From: Phascolomyces articulosus
Lineage: Eukaryota; Mucoromycota; Mucoromycetes; Mucorales; Lichtheimiaceae
Reading direction: 5' to 3'
Length of the DNA: 64,000 bases
NCBI GenBank assembly: GCA_025677815.1
Contig: JAIXMP010000030.1
Location: forward strand, 496,001-560,000
Each line of letters begins with the position of its first letter. The first letter of the stretch is position 1. A program made the position numbers and the translations under genes. The notes beneath the pieces are model-generated. The model saw nothing but the letters and a program-made list of their open reading frames with translations, did no database searches and was not told where the DNA came from. Positions 33,873 through 47,009 of the stretch are shown piece by piece.

Positions 33873-36800
33873 TTTTGTAACAAAGTAGTCAAAAAGGCAA
33901 ACTTGCAACGGAGTTTGGTCGATTATAAACTGAAAAACGTAACACCACTTACTATATATGGTACATTTCTTTCTTTTTCAAATTTTCGATTGAAACATCT
34001 TCTAGTAATTTCGGTGTAAGTTATTCCGGATAATTGGGACATCAATGTTTTGGTTTATTACTGCTATTTCTGATAATGCTAGAAAAAAAAAGCACGATCT
34101 TTCTCTCGTATTATATGATATATCGATGACGAGTATACTATATAGTAAGGCAATGTTCAAGACAATGAAAAGCTGGCGGCTGCAATTTCCCCTTAATCTG
34201 TATTTGTTGTATCATGATACACTCAGTAATATTCTTGATTATCAGAATTTAATCCATCATCTTCTCTTGTGTTGCTACTATTCGAATTTTATGCACGATC
34301 TTTATCCAAGCTCACCATCAATAACACTTCTTGAAGTTTTGGATACTTCGTCAGTGTACTTCTTCAGTAATCTAGATATAAAGCCAGATGAGACTAAATA
34401 ATAGAAGCTCTCCAATATTTCTCAAAGTAATTGCTACGTATCATGGTTAGTATTAACTCTCTAATCATTGAGTTTTTTATCATTATTAAACGGTCTATTG
34501 TGTGTTGATGGGGCTGACTATAACAAGTTGAAACAGTTGCTCTAGATTTTGTGTATTTTTTGATACATGGTGTTAAAAAATATAGCATCCAAGTTATCGT
34601 TCCAGAAACTTTACAGACCAAGGTACTTAACATGAATAAAAAAGTAAAGTAATAAAATATATCTTTCATAATATCCTCGCATTAAACAGCATGTATGAAT
34701 TATATGTATACAGTCATCAGCCAATAGATGATCATTCTATGTGATTATTATGTATCACGTTCAAAATATATGAAACTATCATAAATGCCAGCAGTTATAT
34801 TTAAATCTTAAATATGCAAAAAAGTATACACTATAAAATTTTCGGGTAGTATAACTTAGGGTTTTATTGTATATATTTTGAATATTTTTTTTCTGTACTT
34901 ATGTAGTGTAAACAAGTATGGAAAGTATGAAAAAGATGTTTATAGGTTAAAATTTATATTTATTAAAATGTGGAAGACTGAATTGACCTGCGCCTATAGG
35001 CATATGGTCGCTTCCTTGCGGTACTTTGAGTTGGAATTATATATGAAAAAAGGTATGTGACATCAGCTGAAAAAACCCGCTTTGGGAGGAAAAGCTAAGC
35101 TAGCGTGGATAATGAGAATAATGTTACAAGTGGAGAAAAAGAGACAGACAAAGAGAGAATAATGGAGTTTTTGTGGAGAGGGGGTAGAGAAGTAAAACTA
35201 TTTATGTGTTTTCTTGAGTCGAGATAGAAAAGGATGCTTATAAAAGTAAGAATAATGTATAAAAAAGGAAAGCTACAAAGCAGGTAGTTTTCTATTGATA
35301 CATCGCTTCATCTACCCGCCAATTTCTTGGGTTATACGCCAGTGCGCCACGACCATGAGCAAACCACAAAAACTTTTGGACGTATAATGAAAATTGATTA
35401 AAACGCGTTATAAACTCTCCAAAATGACAGTATGTTTGTCGACGAATTACACCATGTTTGTGTTGCTCATTTTTGAGTATAGAACGACATGTTCTTGATC
35501 CCCCGCTTCTTCCTGGAATTCTTATACTATAGTAGCCGCAACGGTCAGCTGGATCTAATCCACACCTGGTCTCACACAATGGATATACTCGTCTATCTGC
35601 TCTTGAAAAAAACTTGGGCAAAGCGTTTCTTGTCTGTTGGACTTGAATAATGAATTCATCATTTTGTTCTGCTATGTCGATTCGACCGTTGGTATTAAAA
35701 ATAATCTATTTGTCGATTTCCATGATAAAAAAGAAGTCCTCCGTCGCATTAGCATTGCCATAAACTGCATAGTGAACAACCCGCCTACTTGGTATGATAA
35801 CGCAGTGGTCAACACCATATACTTACAATCGGGGTCGGTTGGACAATGTGAGGAAGCGCGAGAAATATAACAAGAGTAGAAAGGGTAAGGGTCGTATTAT
35901 ATGATGATAAAAAAGATATGGGATCTTAGTCTACAAGATCCCTCTTTTTATATACAATGAAACATAAAGGGCTAGTTAACGTCAATACGAGAAGGTTTCA
36001 ACAATTAACCCCTGATGTGACTAATAAATATGTTTGTTTAAAAGTGACATTATTTCACTGTGTTAATATAAATGTGGCTAACTATAGGATAATAATAATG
36101 ATATGAATTTATGTACTTTTTCTTGAGGTGAGAAAAGGTTATTTTTTTGAAAGAAAAGAAAGAAATGAAAAGGTAAATGGATAAGGCAATAAATAATATT
36201 CTTTGGTGTTACCACCATGAGCTTGTAATCCTCAGAATAATCAATTTTACAGAAACAGAATTTTGTGTGAGTCACTTCAGCAGTAACAGTATAATAGTTT
36301 ATCACGGTGTCGATCAAGAATAAAAAGAAAAGGGGCTTTCTCAATATGTTGCAAATAAAATGATAAGTACGCCATGTACGCATTACACCATGGTTATCCA
36401 TTTTATTTCTTTCTTTTTCTTGAAGAAGATGTGATACCGATAAGAAGGGATAAGTTCAACTCATAGTTGTTTCATTTGAATCAACTTTTATTCGCCACGT
36501 CATGAAGTGAAATATCTATTCATCCAGTTTCGATAAATTCCTCATCGAGGCTATCTATAAATAGTACACTTATGCATCATCCGACCGTTGGTCGATCATA
36601 TTGTTTATGGGCATGAAAATTTTTCTAGCTTAAGAATATCCTATGCATTCGTTACTTTCCAACCTACTAATAGAAAGTCAAATATCCTCCTTAATGTTAA
36701 TGGCTATGTTGCTCTGCTAGGAATCTGAATATTGGACATGATATACGCATAACAGTTTAGTCCTATTTTTTGGGGGGTTCTGATTGTGATATAGGTTAGA

Positions 36801-36940
36801 AAATTATGGTAAAAATAACTTTTACAAAAATGGATGAATATGGATTTATTATAATTATTATATTAAACGCGTTGCATATAAATACATAGTAAAAATACAA
36901 TTAATGAAAGTGGAGGAGGAATATATAATGAAGGGAAATT
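33873..36940. other. Intergenic with unassigned short frames
   Basis: No gene is firmly supported. A 118-codon plus frame at 34045-34401 and a 107-codon minus frame at 36078-36401 lack domains. The minus-strand frame at 35292-35705 is described separately. Confidence 0.35.
35292..35705 (-). other. Possible terminal exon of an unknown cysteine-containing protein
   Basis: A minus-strand frame is open for 137 codons after a TAG at 35706-35708 and has no ATG near its start, so it would have to be an internal or terminal exon. It contains cysteines in a regular pattern (YPLCETRCGLDPADRCGYYS) and ends RVDEAMYQ. Upstream, a hydrophobic stretch (STLVIFLALPHIV) ends at a perfect GTAAGT donor near 35825, which would join in phase 0 through the TAG acceptor, but no ATG precedes it. 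Either a secreted protein with a missed first exon or a pseudogene. Confidence 0.25.
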
Positions 36941-38140
36941 TTAATACTTGATATCATAAGTCCAAAGATCTCTTGCGCAAAAGACATCCTTGTCTCTTTC
37001 TTGGCCCAAAACACTCAGCGCATGGAGTCGAATTTCTTCCATGATGGCCTTACTTTCATCATTTGTATCATCGTCTCCTTTATAGCGTGCACTAAAATGG
37101 GTCAAAATCAATTTCTGAGCACCCATTTTTTGAGCTAATCCTGCCGCCATTTGAGGTGTAGAATGTCCATGGGATATAGCACGTTCTTCCACTTCTTTTA
37201 ACATAACCATCTCCTCTTCCTCCTTTGTGATACTGTCACTATCGCCATTATTATTGTTGTTATTACGATCCAATTGTGTCAGTGCATTGGTTGCCTCATG
37301 AATCAATAAATGAGGTTGATGACATAATTGTAACATGGAAGATGCATCACATGTATCTCCCAAAATTACAATCTGTCGACCAGGGCGTCGTTTTGGTGAT
37401 TCCAATACATCACCATCCGGTAAAACCACTTGAGCTTCTGTCCTTTGTAACTCGCCCAAAATCGCCATTGGGTTTTTATATCCTTTCTCCAAGAGAGCTT
37501 GGGTATTTCGTTTGATTTTGGGTAAAATAGTAGCATGATCTAATTTTCCCGGCTGCGAAGGCTCTTGAATCACGTATCCAAGGGAAGGAATGGAATGTTG
37601 GATCGGAGCAGCACGCACGGTCCATTTTTGTTCATTTTGGACATTCGCATCAAAGACAATAGGTAGATCAAAAGCATTATCCTTGATATGAATGTTCATG
37701 CCAAGTTCTTCATCTGGATGTAAATCGTCCTGATTTTCATCTGCTTGTTCACCTTCCATCACCAATTCATGAACGCGGTAGTGTCGTCCAAGATGTGAAT
37801 ACGTGGATCGAAGGGCAACGCGTAACCATTGACGTAAAGGTCGTGGACCATATACTTCGATCATATCGTCGTTTGTGCGATTGGTATTCATATTTTCACT
37901 AATGCTACATAAAAGAGGAGGTAAACCGAAACAATGATCGCCATGCATGTGCGTGATAAATACTTTGGTGATGCGGCTCATTTTTAAATTACTTTTTTGT
38001 AGTTGATGTTGGGTTGCTTCTCCTGCATCAAAAAGCCAAATCTCACCATCGGCTCGAAAAGCCATGGATTGGTGATTTCGTGTTGAGCTTGGTTGTGCAC
38101 TTCCTGTACCAAGAAAAGTGACATCGATCGGGGCTACCAT
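36941..38140 (-). CDS. tRNase Z, short form (ELAC1/RNZ type)
   Basis: Zinc-dependent endoribonuclease that removes the 3' trailer from tRNA precursors. A single exon of 399 residues, somewhat longer than the 300-360 usual for short forms. The metallo-beta-lactamase signature THMHGDH is at residues 63-69 (His64, His66, Asp68, His69), following the GTGSAQPSSTRNHQS N-terminus typical of tRNase Z. Further metal ligands are readable in ILGDTCDAS, IHEATN and HGHSTPQMAA, and the last histidine motif is LILTHFSARY. The flexible-arm exosite of long forms is not apparent. Extra length sits in acidic and asparagine-rich loops (DRNNNNNNGDSDS). Same strand as the chitin synthase, 285 bp downstream of its stop. 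Confidence 0.92.
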   Translation of the reverse strand: MVAPIDVTFLGTGSAQPSSTRNHQSMAFRADGEIWLFDAGEATQHQLQKSNLKMSRITKVFITHMHGDHCFGLPPLLCSISENMNTNRTNDDMIEVYGPRPLRQWLRVALRSTYSHLGRHYRVHELVMEGEQADENQDDLHPDEELGMNIHIKDNAFDLPIVFDANVQNEQKWTVRAAPIQHSIPSLGYVIQEPSQPGKLDHATILPKIKRNTQALLEKGYKNPMAILGELQRTEAQVVLPDGDVLESPKRRPGRQIVILGDTCDASSMLQLCHQPHLLIHEATNALTQLDRNNNNNNGDSDSITKEEEEMVMLKEVEERAISHGHSTPQMAAGLAQKMGAQKLILTHFSARYKGDDDTNDESKAIMEEIRLHALSVLGQERDKDVFCARDLWTYDIKY

Positions 38141-38425
38141 GGTTTTATAAATAAAAATATTAAATAAATAATAATTTTAAAAAAAAGTGTGAGAAAGAGA
38201 GAGTTGCTGCGGCATAAATTTTATAAAGTGGTGTAATATATGTAAGGCTTTTTTTTTATTTTTTTATACACATACAAGATCCAATGAGAGGAAGACAGGA
38301 TCTTGATAATAATAAAAAAATGTTAAATACAACAAATTATTTTAAAATAACTATGCAATGAAAAAAAGAAGGTAGTGAATTGAATGAGAGCAGTAAAATA
38401 ATATATAGAAATAATATAGTAAAAA

Positions 38426-41400
38426 CTAATCCTCTTGATGAGGCGGAGGCACAGGTGGCTTTTGGGATAATGATACAGTTCTTGGTTTTGGGACGCGTTC
38501 CCTCTTATCCATCGTTTTGGGAGGTGGGGCAGGTGCTTTTTGTTGTGTACCACCAGGTACAATGGGAGGAGCCGTTGCTAAGGGTGAAGTATTAGTTGGT
38601 TTAGGATGGTTGGAGGATGGTGATGTTGGTGGTGGTGCGCTATTACTACTGCTAGTAGGTACTGGATCGTTATTTTCAGAGGATGAGGATGAGGATAATT
38701 GTTGTTGTGAGGGCAATAAAGGAAATGAAATTTGTTCTTCAGATGAAGGTGTTGTACTTTGAGATAATGGAGAACTATGTTGCGGTAAGGTTGTTCGATC
38801 TGGTGCCGAGGTGGATGAAGAAACAGTCGTGCTACCTTTGGATTTTAATGGTACATATTGATAAGGTGATTGTTGCTGTTGTTGTTGTGTGGGTGGTGGT
38901 GGACCACGTATCCTTTCAGGTGTTGGAGTCGATGGCATACCTGCTGATGCCATGAATCCTCTTGGTTTTGTTGGTGAACTAGGAGCAGGTTTATGATGGG
39001 GTGCAGGATTTGCCCAGTCAGATGTTGATGATCCACTAGATTGTTGATTATTCTTATATCCAAATGGATCAATAGTAGGTGGGATCATGGTTGTTATGGG
39101 CGATGATGTGGATGACGAGGTTGCTGTTGTCATCATATTACGATCATCGCCATTTCCACCCTCATTGTTATTTCCTCCACTTCGAGCGGTCGTGTTAAAA
39201 GAAGTCATTGGTACGGGTGGATCTGATAATTGAATAGGTGTAGGTTGTTGTTGCTGTTGTCGCATCGTTTGGAAATCCATTTCAGCCAAAGGTGCTTCAC
39301 TATCGCTTGATCCCGTGGATCCACTCTTTTTTGTATTATTCGATCGAATCAATAACGAATCTCTAAAGATATCCACACTTTTCGGACGTTCCAAAAATCT
39401 GGGCATCGGCAAATTATGTTCCATGGCGAGCTGAATTCTTCGTTCCTTTTCATATTCACTCCATTTCTTCATGACAATACGAGTTGAATCAAATTCACCA
39501 TCTCGATCACCATGGCCACGATCTTTTTCATTGCCTTCTACACGACGCGTATCACCCCATGAAAAGTCATCGAAATGCCAATAGGCATACATGGGCAAAA
39601 CAAAGTTCCAAATGGGTAAACTAAAAAGATAAATAAACATCCATCCGACATAGACGACTTTTCGACTGGTCATAACAATTAAAACAGCTGGTAAACCAAG
39701 AATAAGTGCCAACAAAATAAGGGGGATGATGGCGGGATTTCCGGTAATGGCTAGAATGATGAGGTAGAGTGTGAATGCAATAGCTGCAGGTAATGCAAGA
39801 GTACCAACCAATTCCATAAAAACAACAAATTGCATAGAAAAACAAAATGTGCCACATAAATCATGAACAAATAATAATTCCATAAGATTATGAATGGTTG
39901 AATTGATCCATCGACGACGTTGAGATAAAAGGACCCTAAAACTATCAGGGACAACCGTTTTGCATCTAAAATTAGGGTTTATTTTTGGAGATAAATAGAA
40001 AGATTGGAAGGATATGTCAATATCACGTTTTTCTTCATTTGTTTTTTGCATAAACATTGACCTATTCCCACACTCCCATCATCACCATCCATTCAAAAGC
40101 TTACACTGCTTGAGGAACAAACATCATTTTTCGATTAGGAAAGGTCTTCAACATAAGTGTGGAAAGGTATCGATCTTCACCTAGTAGAAGCAAATTCTTC
40201 TTGTGTAATGTGTCGACCACATTTTCAGAATAATGCTGAACGACATCAGGATTTGCAAGTACTGGCACCCAGTACCCTGTTGGACCTTTCGGGGCTTTGA
40301 TCCGATACATACAGAAGCACCCTGGAAGACATGTGACACCGCCAAAGATAGCTTCGAAAGCTTTGTTCATATGATGTGAAATATAATATTCAAAGACTAC
40401 ATTTTTGTATACAAAATAAATTTAAGTTCATTTTTTAGTTTCTAAAAATAAATAAAAAATAGAAAATAGAAAAAAAAAGTGCCACTCATCATTTTAATAA
40501 TAACAACAATAAAACTTCTTGTTTCTTACCTTGAATCATGCTAACCCAACTATCAGTTTTATTAGCAATTTTGGTTTCACCGCACAGGCCCGAAATTTCC
40601 GGATCTTTGACGGCACACGAGACCATTCGTGACAAGGCATCAGGATAAAGTTTTGTATCAGCATCCACCATGAGACAAATTTCATAACTATCGGCAGGGA
40701 CGCCGGTCACTCGCCAAACACTATTGAAAAACTCATATTCCATCAATGTCAAACGTTCATCGAAAATGACCTTTTGCATAAATTGCATCAAGATAATTTG
40801 TGAATCACGTTTGCCACGATTGCCTGGCTTAGGTTCTGTTGCTTCTTCAGGTGTACCGCATTTAACAATAAGCACCATGGGAACACGTTGTTGATGAGCA
40901 GGATCCACAGTTTCGTCCTTGTATTTGTAATAACCGGCATAGACTTTTGCCATATTGTTTTGTTTGGAACCATCGGCAATGGCCATGTAACCAGAAGGTT
41001 GTACTCGCTCCGGTGGGACAATAAAGTCCCGCATCATGGAAAGACATGCATCAGGTGTGGATTGATTGTTACCACTACCCGTAATAATACCATCACAAAT
41101 TACCAAGATCAATTTATGTGAATTGGGATAATCACTGGTGGCAATTGAGTCCAATGTGGTACGGATACCTTCTTCTCCTTCAGAATAACAAGTGACAAGA
41201 CATACTGTATGAGCCAACGGAAATTTGAAAGGCATGTAATCCGGCGATGGTTGTTGGATTACGTAAGGTGAAAGCGGGAAAGGACATGTTAATGAAGTGG
41301 CAGCAGAAGATGACATATCGGATGATGAAATGGAAGTACGTCTTGGTGTCATGTCACCTGGTGTCGATGAAAAAAATCGACTGGACGGTGAAGATGTCAT

Positions 41401-43653
41401 GTTGTACACTGAAGGAGAAGGTGTCATGTTGTACATGGATTGTCGACCTAATCCAGTTCTAAAGTTATAAAATATAAACATTTTCAATCCATAATTGGTA
41501 TCATTGTTGGTTAAAGACTTGAATTAGGTAAAAAAACAAATTGTTTTTTTTTGAACACAAAATGGATTTTTTTGTATGTTTGGTGATAATAGTGATATAA
41601 TATAGAAAAAAGAATTATGTAATTAAATGATACACGTACGTAGATGTATTCTTCCAGTAAGGAGAAGGACCTCGCTCAGCATCAAAGCGCATGACATGCT
41701 GTGGCTGTGTAAATCGTGATGTTTGTGGCAAAATCGACTTTTTTTTGTTTTGAAGATTGATTTGAGAACTCATGTAAGATTTAGGAATAGGACCAGTGGT
41801 ATTAATATTACGACTCCAATCTTCAATTTCAGCTTGTCGTTTCATACGTTCAGCATACGAACCACCTTCTTTAAAATTACCCAATCGCCAAGATAAGAAC
41901 CAACCAAACGTCACAGCCAAGAAAAATTTGGTAAGAATGACACCTAAAATGACGCAAAGGGAAAGATACAAGACGATTTGTGATGCCATACACCCAATAC
42001 TTAATGTATCTAAAGATCCTACTTTGATCGTGGCAGCCAAACATTCTGCTTCTTTTTCCCAATTCATTTCCGTTCGACGTGAAGCCATTGCGCGTGTCAT
42101 ATCTTTACCACCGAAAGAAGCTTCATCAGCAAGAATAGCTTCAATTAATCCACCGCTTGGAAAAGTAGTGCTGGAGGGTAAAGATTGTAGAAGTCGTATA
42201 TTTAAAACATCACTGTGCGTAAATTAGGAAAGAGAAATTGATTAGGTTTGAAGTTTAAAAATATAAATATTTCCTGAAGCAGTTATTTTTTTTCTAGGTG
42301 TGTGTGTGTGTGTGTGAAAAGGATATTTTTTTTTTCTTAAACTTTACCCGTTAAATACCATAAGATGCGTTGTTCCATCAATACGATCCCAATCGTAATA
42401 AACACGTGCAGCTTTATCAAATCCTCCTTGAGGTTTTGGTACACCTTGCACTTCAAAGGAATTATACATGGATCGAGCAGTAGATGTTAAATGACATTGC
42501 GTTTGATTCGAAAATGTAGAAGGGTCCGGCACATCGGTTGTATTTGGGTTAAATAGTTGACATGGAAAATAAACAGGACCTGTATTGCCAAGAACGTCAG
42601 CGCATGCAGCTTGATTATCCTGAAATAGTAATGAGGCGTCCATACCACCTGCATTGATAGGTGGATACATGATATTCGTATTCTCACTTGTTTGTCCACT
42701 GATTGGAGGATGGCCTTCCCAATCAGATAGTAAATATGCCCATCCATGAATAATTAGATAACCAGCACTGACCTCTCCACCTTGAACAGCCAATGGTGGG
42801 GTAGGGCATACTGCCTGAGTGAATCCAAATGTTAAGAAACCAACAAAACCCATCACACAAGCAATAAATGATAGTAAACCAATTTTTTCTCTCCATGCCA
42901 TATGAGCAGGACCTTTGGGTATACCTAACAAATTATTATAATTCATTGATAAATATCGCTACTATTATTATTATTATTCTGATCGTTTGTCATAAAAAAA
43001 AATAATTTACCACATGCTGATAATAAACTGCCTGGAATACAACAAGTTAATACACGACAATAAAATAACCATGGATTGGGCAATTGATTCCAGAAACTTT
43101 CTTGATATTCAGTATTGACTGCACCATTTGTGCCTCCTGTTTCTCCACCCAATCCACCAATATGCCGACGTGGATCATTTTCATCATCTTTCTCCTCCCG
43201 CCCCAAAATACTCTTTCCGCGTCGTACAAAACTTTGTTTACGTCCTACTGTTACTTTTCTTTGTATTGTTCCTTGGTGTTGCAGATGTTGTTGCTGTTGC
43301 TGTTGTTGTTGTTGCTGATGTATGGGCTGATTGCCAGTAGAACTTGGAGCAACACCTCGTTTACTTGCATGACGTCGATAATGATATTGTCGATGTGTTT
43401 CATCAATACGTTCACGTTCAGGTCGAACTAAAGATTTTTGACGTCGTGGTCTTTGAGATGATTGTGATTGTAATAAATAACTATTATCGGTAGCTGAACT
43501 ACTCCCCACGGCACCACTTTGATTAAGTGCAGGTGAATAAAATTGATGATGATGTTGCTGTACTTGAACACGAGGTTGTTGCTGTTGTTGTTGTTGTTGT
43601 TGTGGATAATTGGTAGATGATGAAAATGTAGATTGAGGTGGACGACGATCCAT
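38426..43653 (-). CDS. Chitin synthase, Chs3-like (class IV type)
   Basis: Membrane glycosyltransferase (GT2) polymerising N-acetylglucosamine into chitin. Six minus-strand exons: 43011-43653, 42348-42924, 41640-42212, 40530-41458, 40105-40396 and 38426-39965, all in frame, 1517 residues. The N-terminal 200 residues are disordered, with glutamine runs. A membrane helix follows near residue 230 ([19 protein letters not shown]), then an extracytoplasmic-type domain with conserved cysteines, then a second membrane region near 475-500. The catalytic domain has the donor-binding start [40 protein letters not shown] and the product-site motif QRRRW at about 1020. A cluster of membrane helices follows (about 1050-1130). 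Residues about 1180-1517 are a serine/proline/glutamine-rich tail with no domain, longer than in yeast Chs3. No N-terminal myosin motor is encoded. The class is inferred from overall architecture. Confidence 0.92.
43270..43320 (-). repeat. CAA/CAG glutamine tract in chitin synthase exon 1
   Basis: A trinucleotide run encoding 10-12 consecutive glutamines; a second one lies at about 43570-43605. Impure codon mixing (CAA, CAG) suggests slow expansion. Similar tracts are in noxR and the 29.9-kb gene. Confidence 0.85.
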
Positions 43654-46600
43654 AGTCTAAAAAAGAAAGATATAATAAAATAGTAGATAATAATATGATA
43701 TAATAATAGATTCTATTGTTTTGTATAATAAGTTATTATTTTTGGCATGAAAAAGAAAGTAGAGAGAGAAAAAGAGAGAGAGAAAAAAAAAGATCGATAG
43801 ATAATTATTATTATTTTTTTTTCTGCGTAAAAAATGTTGCCCTGTGTGAAATAGAATAAGGCTTTTTTGGGTTTGAGTTGCTGCATTAAGTGTTTTCTCA
43901 TGACTATATTTTAACACTTGGCACAATCATAACACAATTCTTTTTTCTGTGTACTAAAAATATCAACAAGTTATACTTACTAGTCTAATTCATCATTTTC
44001 TATCGTAATACTCCACATTTTATATACCCCCATCTTTGTTTGTCTATGTATATGGCAAATCCTTCTCCATCTATATCCGTCTTCTTCTCCTTTTAATAAT
44101 AATAATAACATAAAGTGTACTATGTTTCATACTAAACATTTTTGGATCACTTTTTTCATTTGGTCTTTCTTCTTTCTCCTTTCTTTAGTAAAATTTAGAA
44201 GGGATTCTAATCGACCTTTTTTTTATATGATCATAGCACGTTAACCTTAATTATATATTCCATTGTACATCGTAACACCAAAAAAAAAGCAAAAGAGAGA
44301 AGGAAAGAAAAAAGTAGACACGATAATCTTCGATCGTCGACAAAGACAAAAAAAGGTTTTATTGTTTTATTATATATGTTTATGTAAATGATCCAGTTAC
44401 GTTTTAATATATTTAATGCATAATCCATATAATGAAAAGAGAGAGAGAGAGAGAGAGATGTATAATATATTTAAGGAGTTATGTGGATCATTTTTAGCCA
44501 TCCTAAGAATTCACACTAGTAGAGTTATAGTAGACACTAAAAAAAAAGTTGGAAGCGTTACCAGGTATTAAAATGCATGTAATCCCTTTTCTCACTCCGA
44601 ACATAAATATTCTTATAATATGACGAAAGATTGACGATTTATACGCGACTCTGCATATAGTATAATAATAATTAAGAATAATAAACGTACCAAGAAGTTA
44701 TATAGTATAATATAAAAGCTTTCATTTATCCATAATAATAATAATAATAATAATAATATTAAAGAAAAGATCATCGTTCGTGTATCGATACTAAACGGTA
44801 AATAAACGAATTCAAAGATTTCTTTATTGTGAAACATCAATCAAAATTTATATATTACTATTATTTGTAGCACTTGCCACCCTTACTCATCATCCATTAG
44901 CATACACAGATACACACAAACCTTTTAATTCAATTATAATTAAATTACTATTATAATAATAATCAAATGAGTATTCCCAATCATCATTGTTAAATTTTTA
45001 CGTGTGTGATGTATGTCAAAGAGTATCACAAAAAATATTAATGTACCATGTGAAAGTTTTTTTTTTTTTTCATGTTCGATGCATGTTTAGTAGTTGTTGA
45101 TTAATAACTGTTTCTTGTCAGCGTGTGTTGCTGTATAATAGACATTTATGTCCCGTTTGCATCTCGATCCCAAAAAGTCGTTTTCCTTTAAAGTTTCCAA
45201 ATAAGAGACTTTTATTCAATTGGCTTACAACGTCACACCACTTTTTTTTATATAAAAAATAACCTAGAAATGGCAAAAAAAGGTTTTTTTTTTACTTTGG
45301 TAACACAAATTCCACACCATTCGATCGGATTATCCTTGATTGACTATAAAGATGGTATGAATATATTATACATACGTTTAATATAGCAATAAAAAATAGT
45401 ATTACATACCAATTCTTATATAATAAATCTGTTAAAGAATCACCTCAGTATACTAATTTTGGAAGGAGGTGAGTTAAAAATACTGAAATCGAGTTAATGG
45501 GATTTATTACAGACACCAAGATTTTTGCTTAGGGACACCAAACATTCATCTTCACAATAGTAAATGCAGTCAGTCCAGATTTCAATATCGCGTTCCTTAC
45601 AGACACCTAACCCAATGTTTAAATTTTCTTGTTTTGGTAATAAAAGTTTGCACGAAAAACTCTTCTATTAGAGGTGTTCATTTTTAAAATGAAAAATTTG
45701 CGATGAAATGAAAATTTTCATTCAGCTTTTTCTATACGTGCTGTTTTTGCAGATGAAAATTGTAAAATGGAAATGAAAAAGAAAATGTGTTCCTTTTATA
45801 GAACTTGTTTGGTTCTCACTTTTACATTTTATAAAGGAACACCCCTCTTATGTATGTATTTTTCTTCTCAATCATATTCAATTTTACATTAGTCATGGTA
45901 TCTACAATTAGGATATACCTCAGTAGTATTTACAGGATACTTCTATAATTATATTATTGCCAGTAAGTGTAATTATTATTGTCTTCACCACAACGGTTTC
46001 TTTTTCATGACATGATAAAAGCTACGGAAATATAAGCTAGCATGAAACCAGAGAAATACGTAACAAAGCTCTAGATTTTGTATATCTGGGTTTCTTTTCA
46101 TTGACAAGTTATCATAAAAATGCGTTAGGAATATTTATTTACCTGGAAGAAAAAAGAGTATTCTTAATTCGAATGGATGTGAAGAAAATATAAGCACTTT
46201 TTTGGAATGTTGATATAAGCAAATTAGTATACGCAGTGAATATAAAAAAATAAAGTAAAAATAGATAGAAAATTATTATCAAAAAAATGCGTATCAGCAT
46301 AGTAAATGAAATTTACTGATGGTATGATGTTATTTAAAAAGCTGTGATGCTTCGTCTTTATAAATGAATAAAAATAAAAAGTAAAGAAGATGAACAAACA
46401 TAGTAACTTACTTCTTTGATTGTCCAAATCTAATTTACGCCTCTTCCTTTATCTCCACCACAAGTATTATTTTATATAGATATAAAATATCAAGAGCTAT
46501 AAGAGGAGAGGCATAAAAAGGTAAAATTTCTTTTTTTTCTTGAGCATGGCAGGTTTGATAAGATAGATGGAATGGGTTAATTGTTGTATAGCGAACATAA

Positions 46601-46720
46601 CCAAGCAGCAATCAATTCTTCTGATAATGCCACTTAAATCAAGTAGTAAAAATGTATTACCTTTTAGAAGCGATATTGTATTAAACGTAGGATAGAAGTT
46701 GCCAATCAAATAAAAAGAAA
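43654..46720. other. Intergenic with microsatellites
   Basis: Upstream region of the chitin synthase followed by gene-free DNA. It holds an (AG)n run near 44436-44458, an (AAT)n run near 44733-44757 and the 177-bp MITE at 45671. No convincing exon was found. Confidence 0.5.
45671..45847. mobile_element. 177-bp MITE with TTA duplication
   Basis: The left end begins GAGGTGTTCATTTTTAAAAT, and the right end in reverse complement begins GAGGGGTGTTCCTTTATAAA. The two ends pair with a two-base indel and few mismatches, and TTA flanks both sides (45668-45670 and 45848-45850). Three-base TTA/TAA duplications are characteristic of PIF/Harbinger elements, although these ends also resemble hAT termini. 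The interior has the perfect palindrome AATGAAAATTTTCATT and no coding capacity. Confidence 0.5.
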
Positions 46721-46722
46721 TA

Positions 46723-46744
46723 CAGTCAACCCCCGTTTTTTGCA
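46723..46744 (+). repeat. Left terminal inverted repeat of pogo element
   Basis: CAGTCAACCCCCGTTTTTTG continuing CA. Perfect partner of the right end. Confidence 0.92.
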
Positions 46745-47009
46745 GGTGCGGTATGTTGTGAAAAAACCTGCAAAAAGCGGGGACCTGCAAAAAGCGGGGA
46801 CCTGCAAAATAAGGTTACACAGACTGGAACTTAATTGATTACTTACTGTTTACTATGAGTTATTATATGACACCTATCCAATAATCAAGTATTGCAATTA
46901 ACTTACTAGTAAGATTATAGAATAATTGGTGTCCTATTTATAATTAAAATTTTTTTTGAGTTGTGTTTACTTTATAAACTTCTTTTATTCATTACACTTT
47001 TTTATTATA

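Noticed and set aside
33950..34042. Alternative first exon for the UBC7-like gene with GTAAGT donor
   Set aside because: The only in-frame join needs a 23-bp intron, below plausible size, and the extra N-terminus is unlike any UBC7.
38517..38955. Open plus-strand frames over the chitin synthase tail
   Set aside because: Low-complexity antisense of the Ser/Pro/Gln-rich tail; no independent gene signals.
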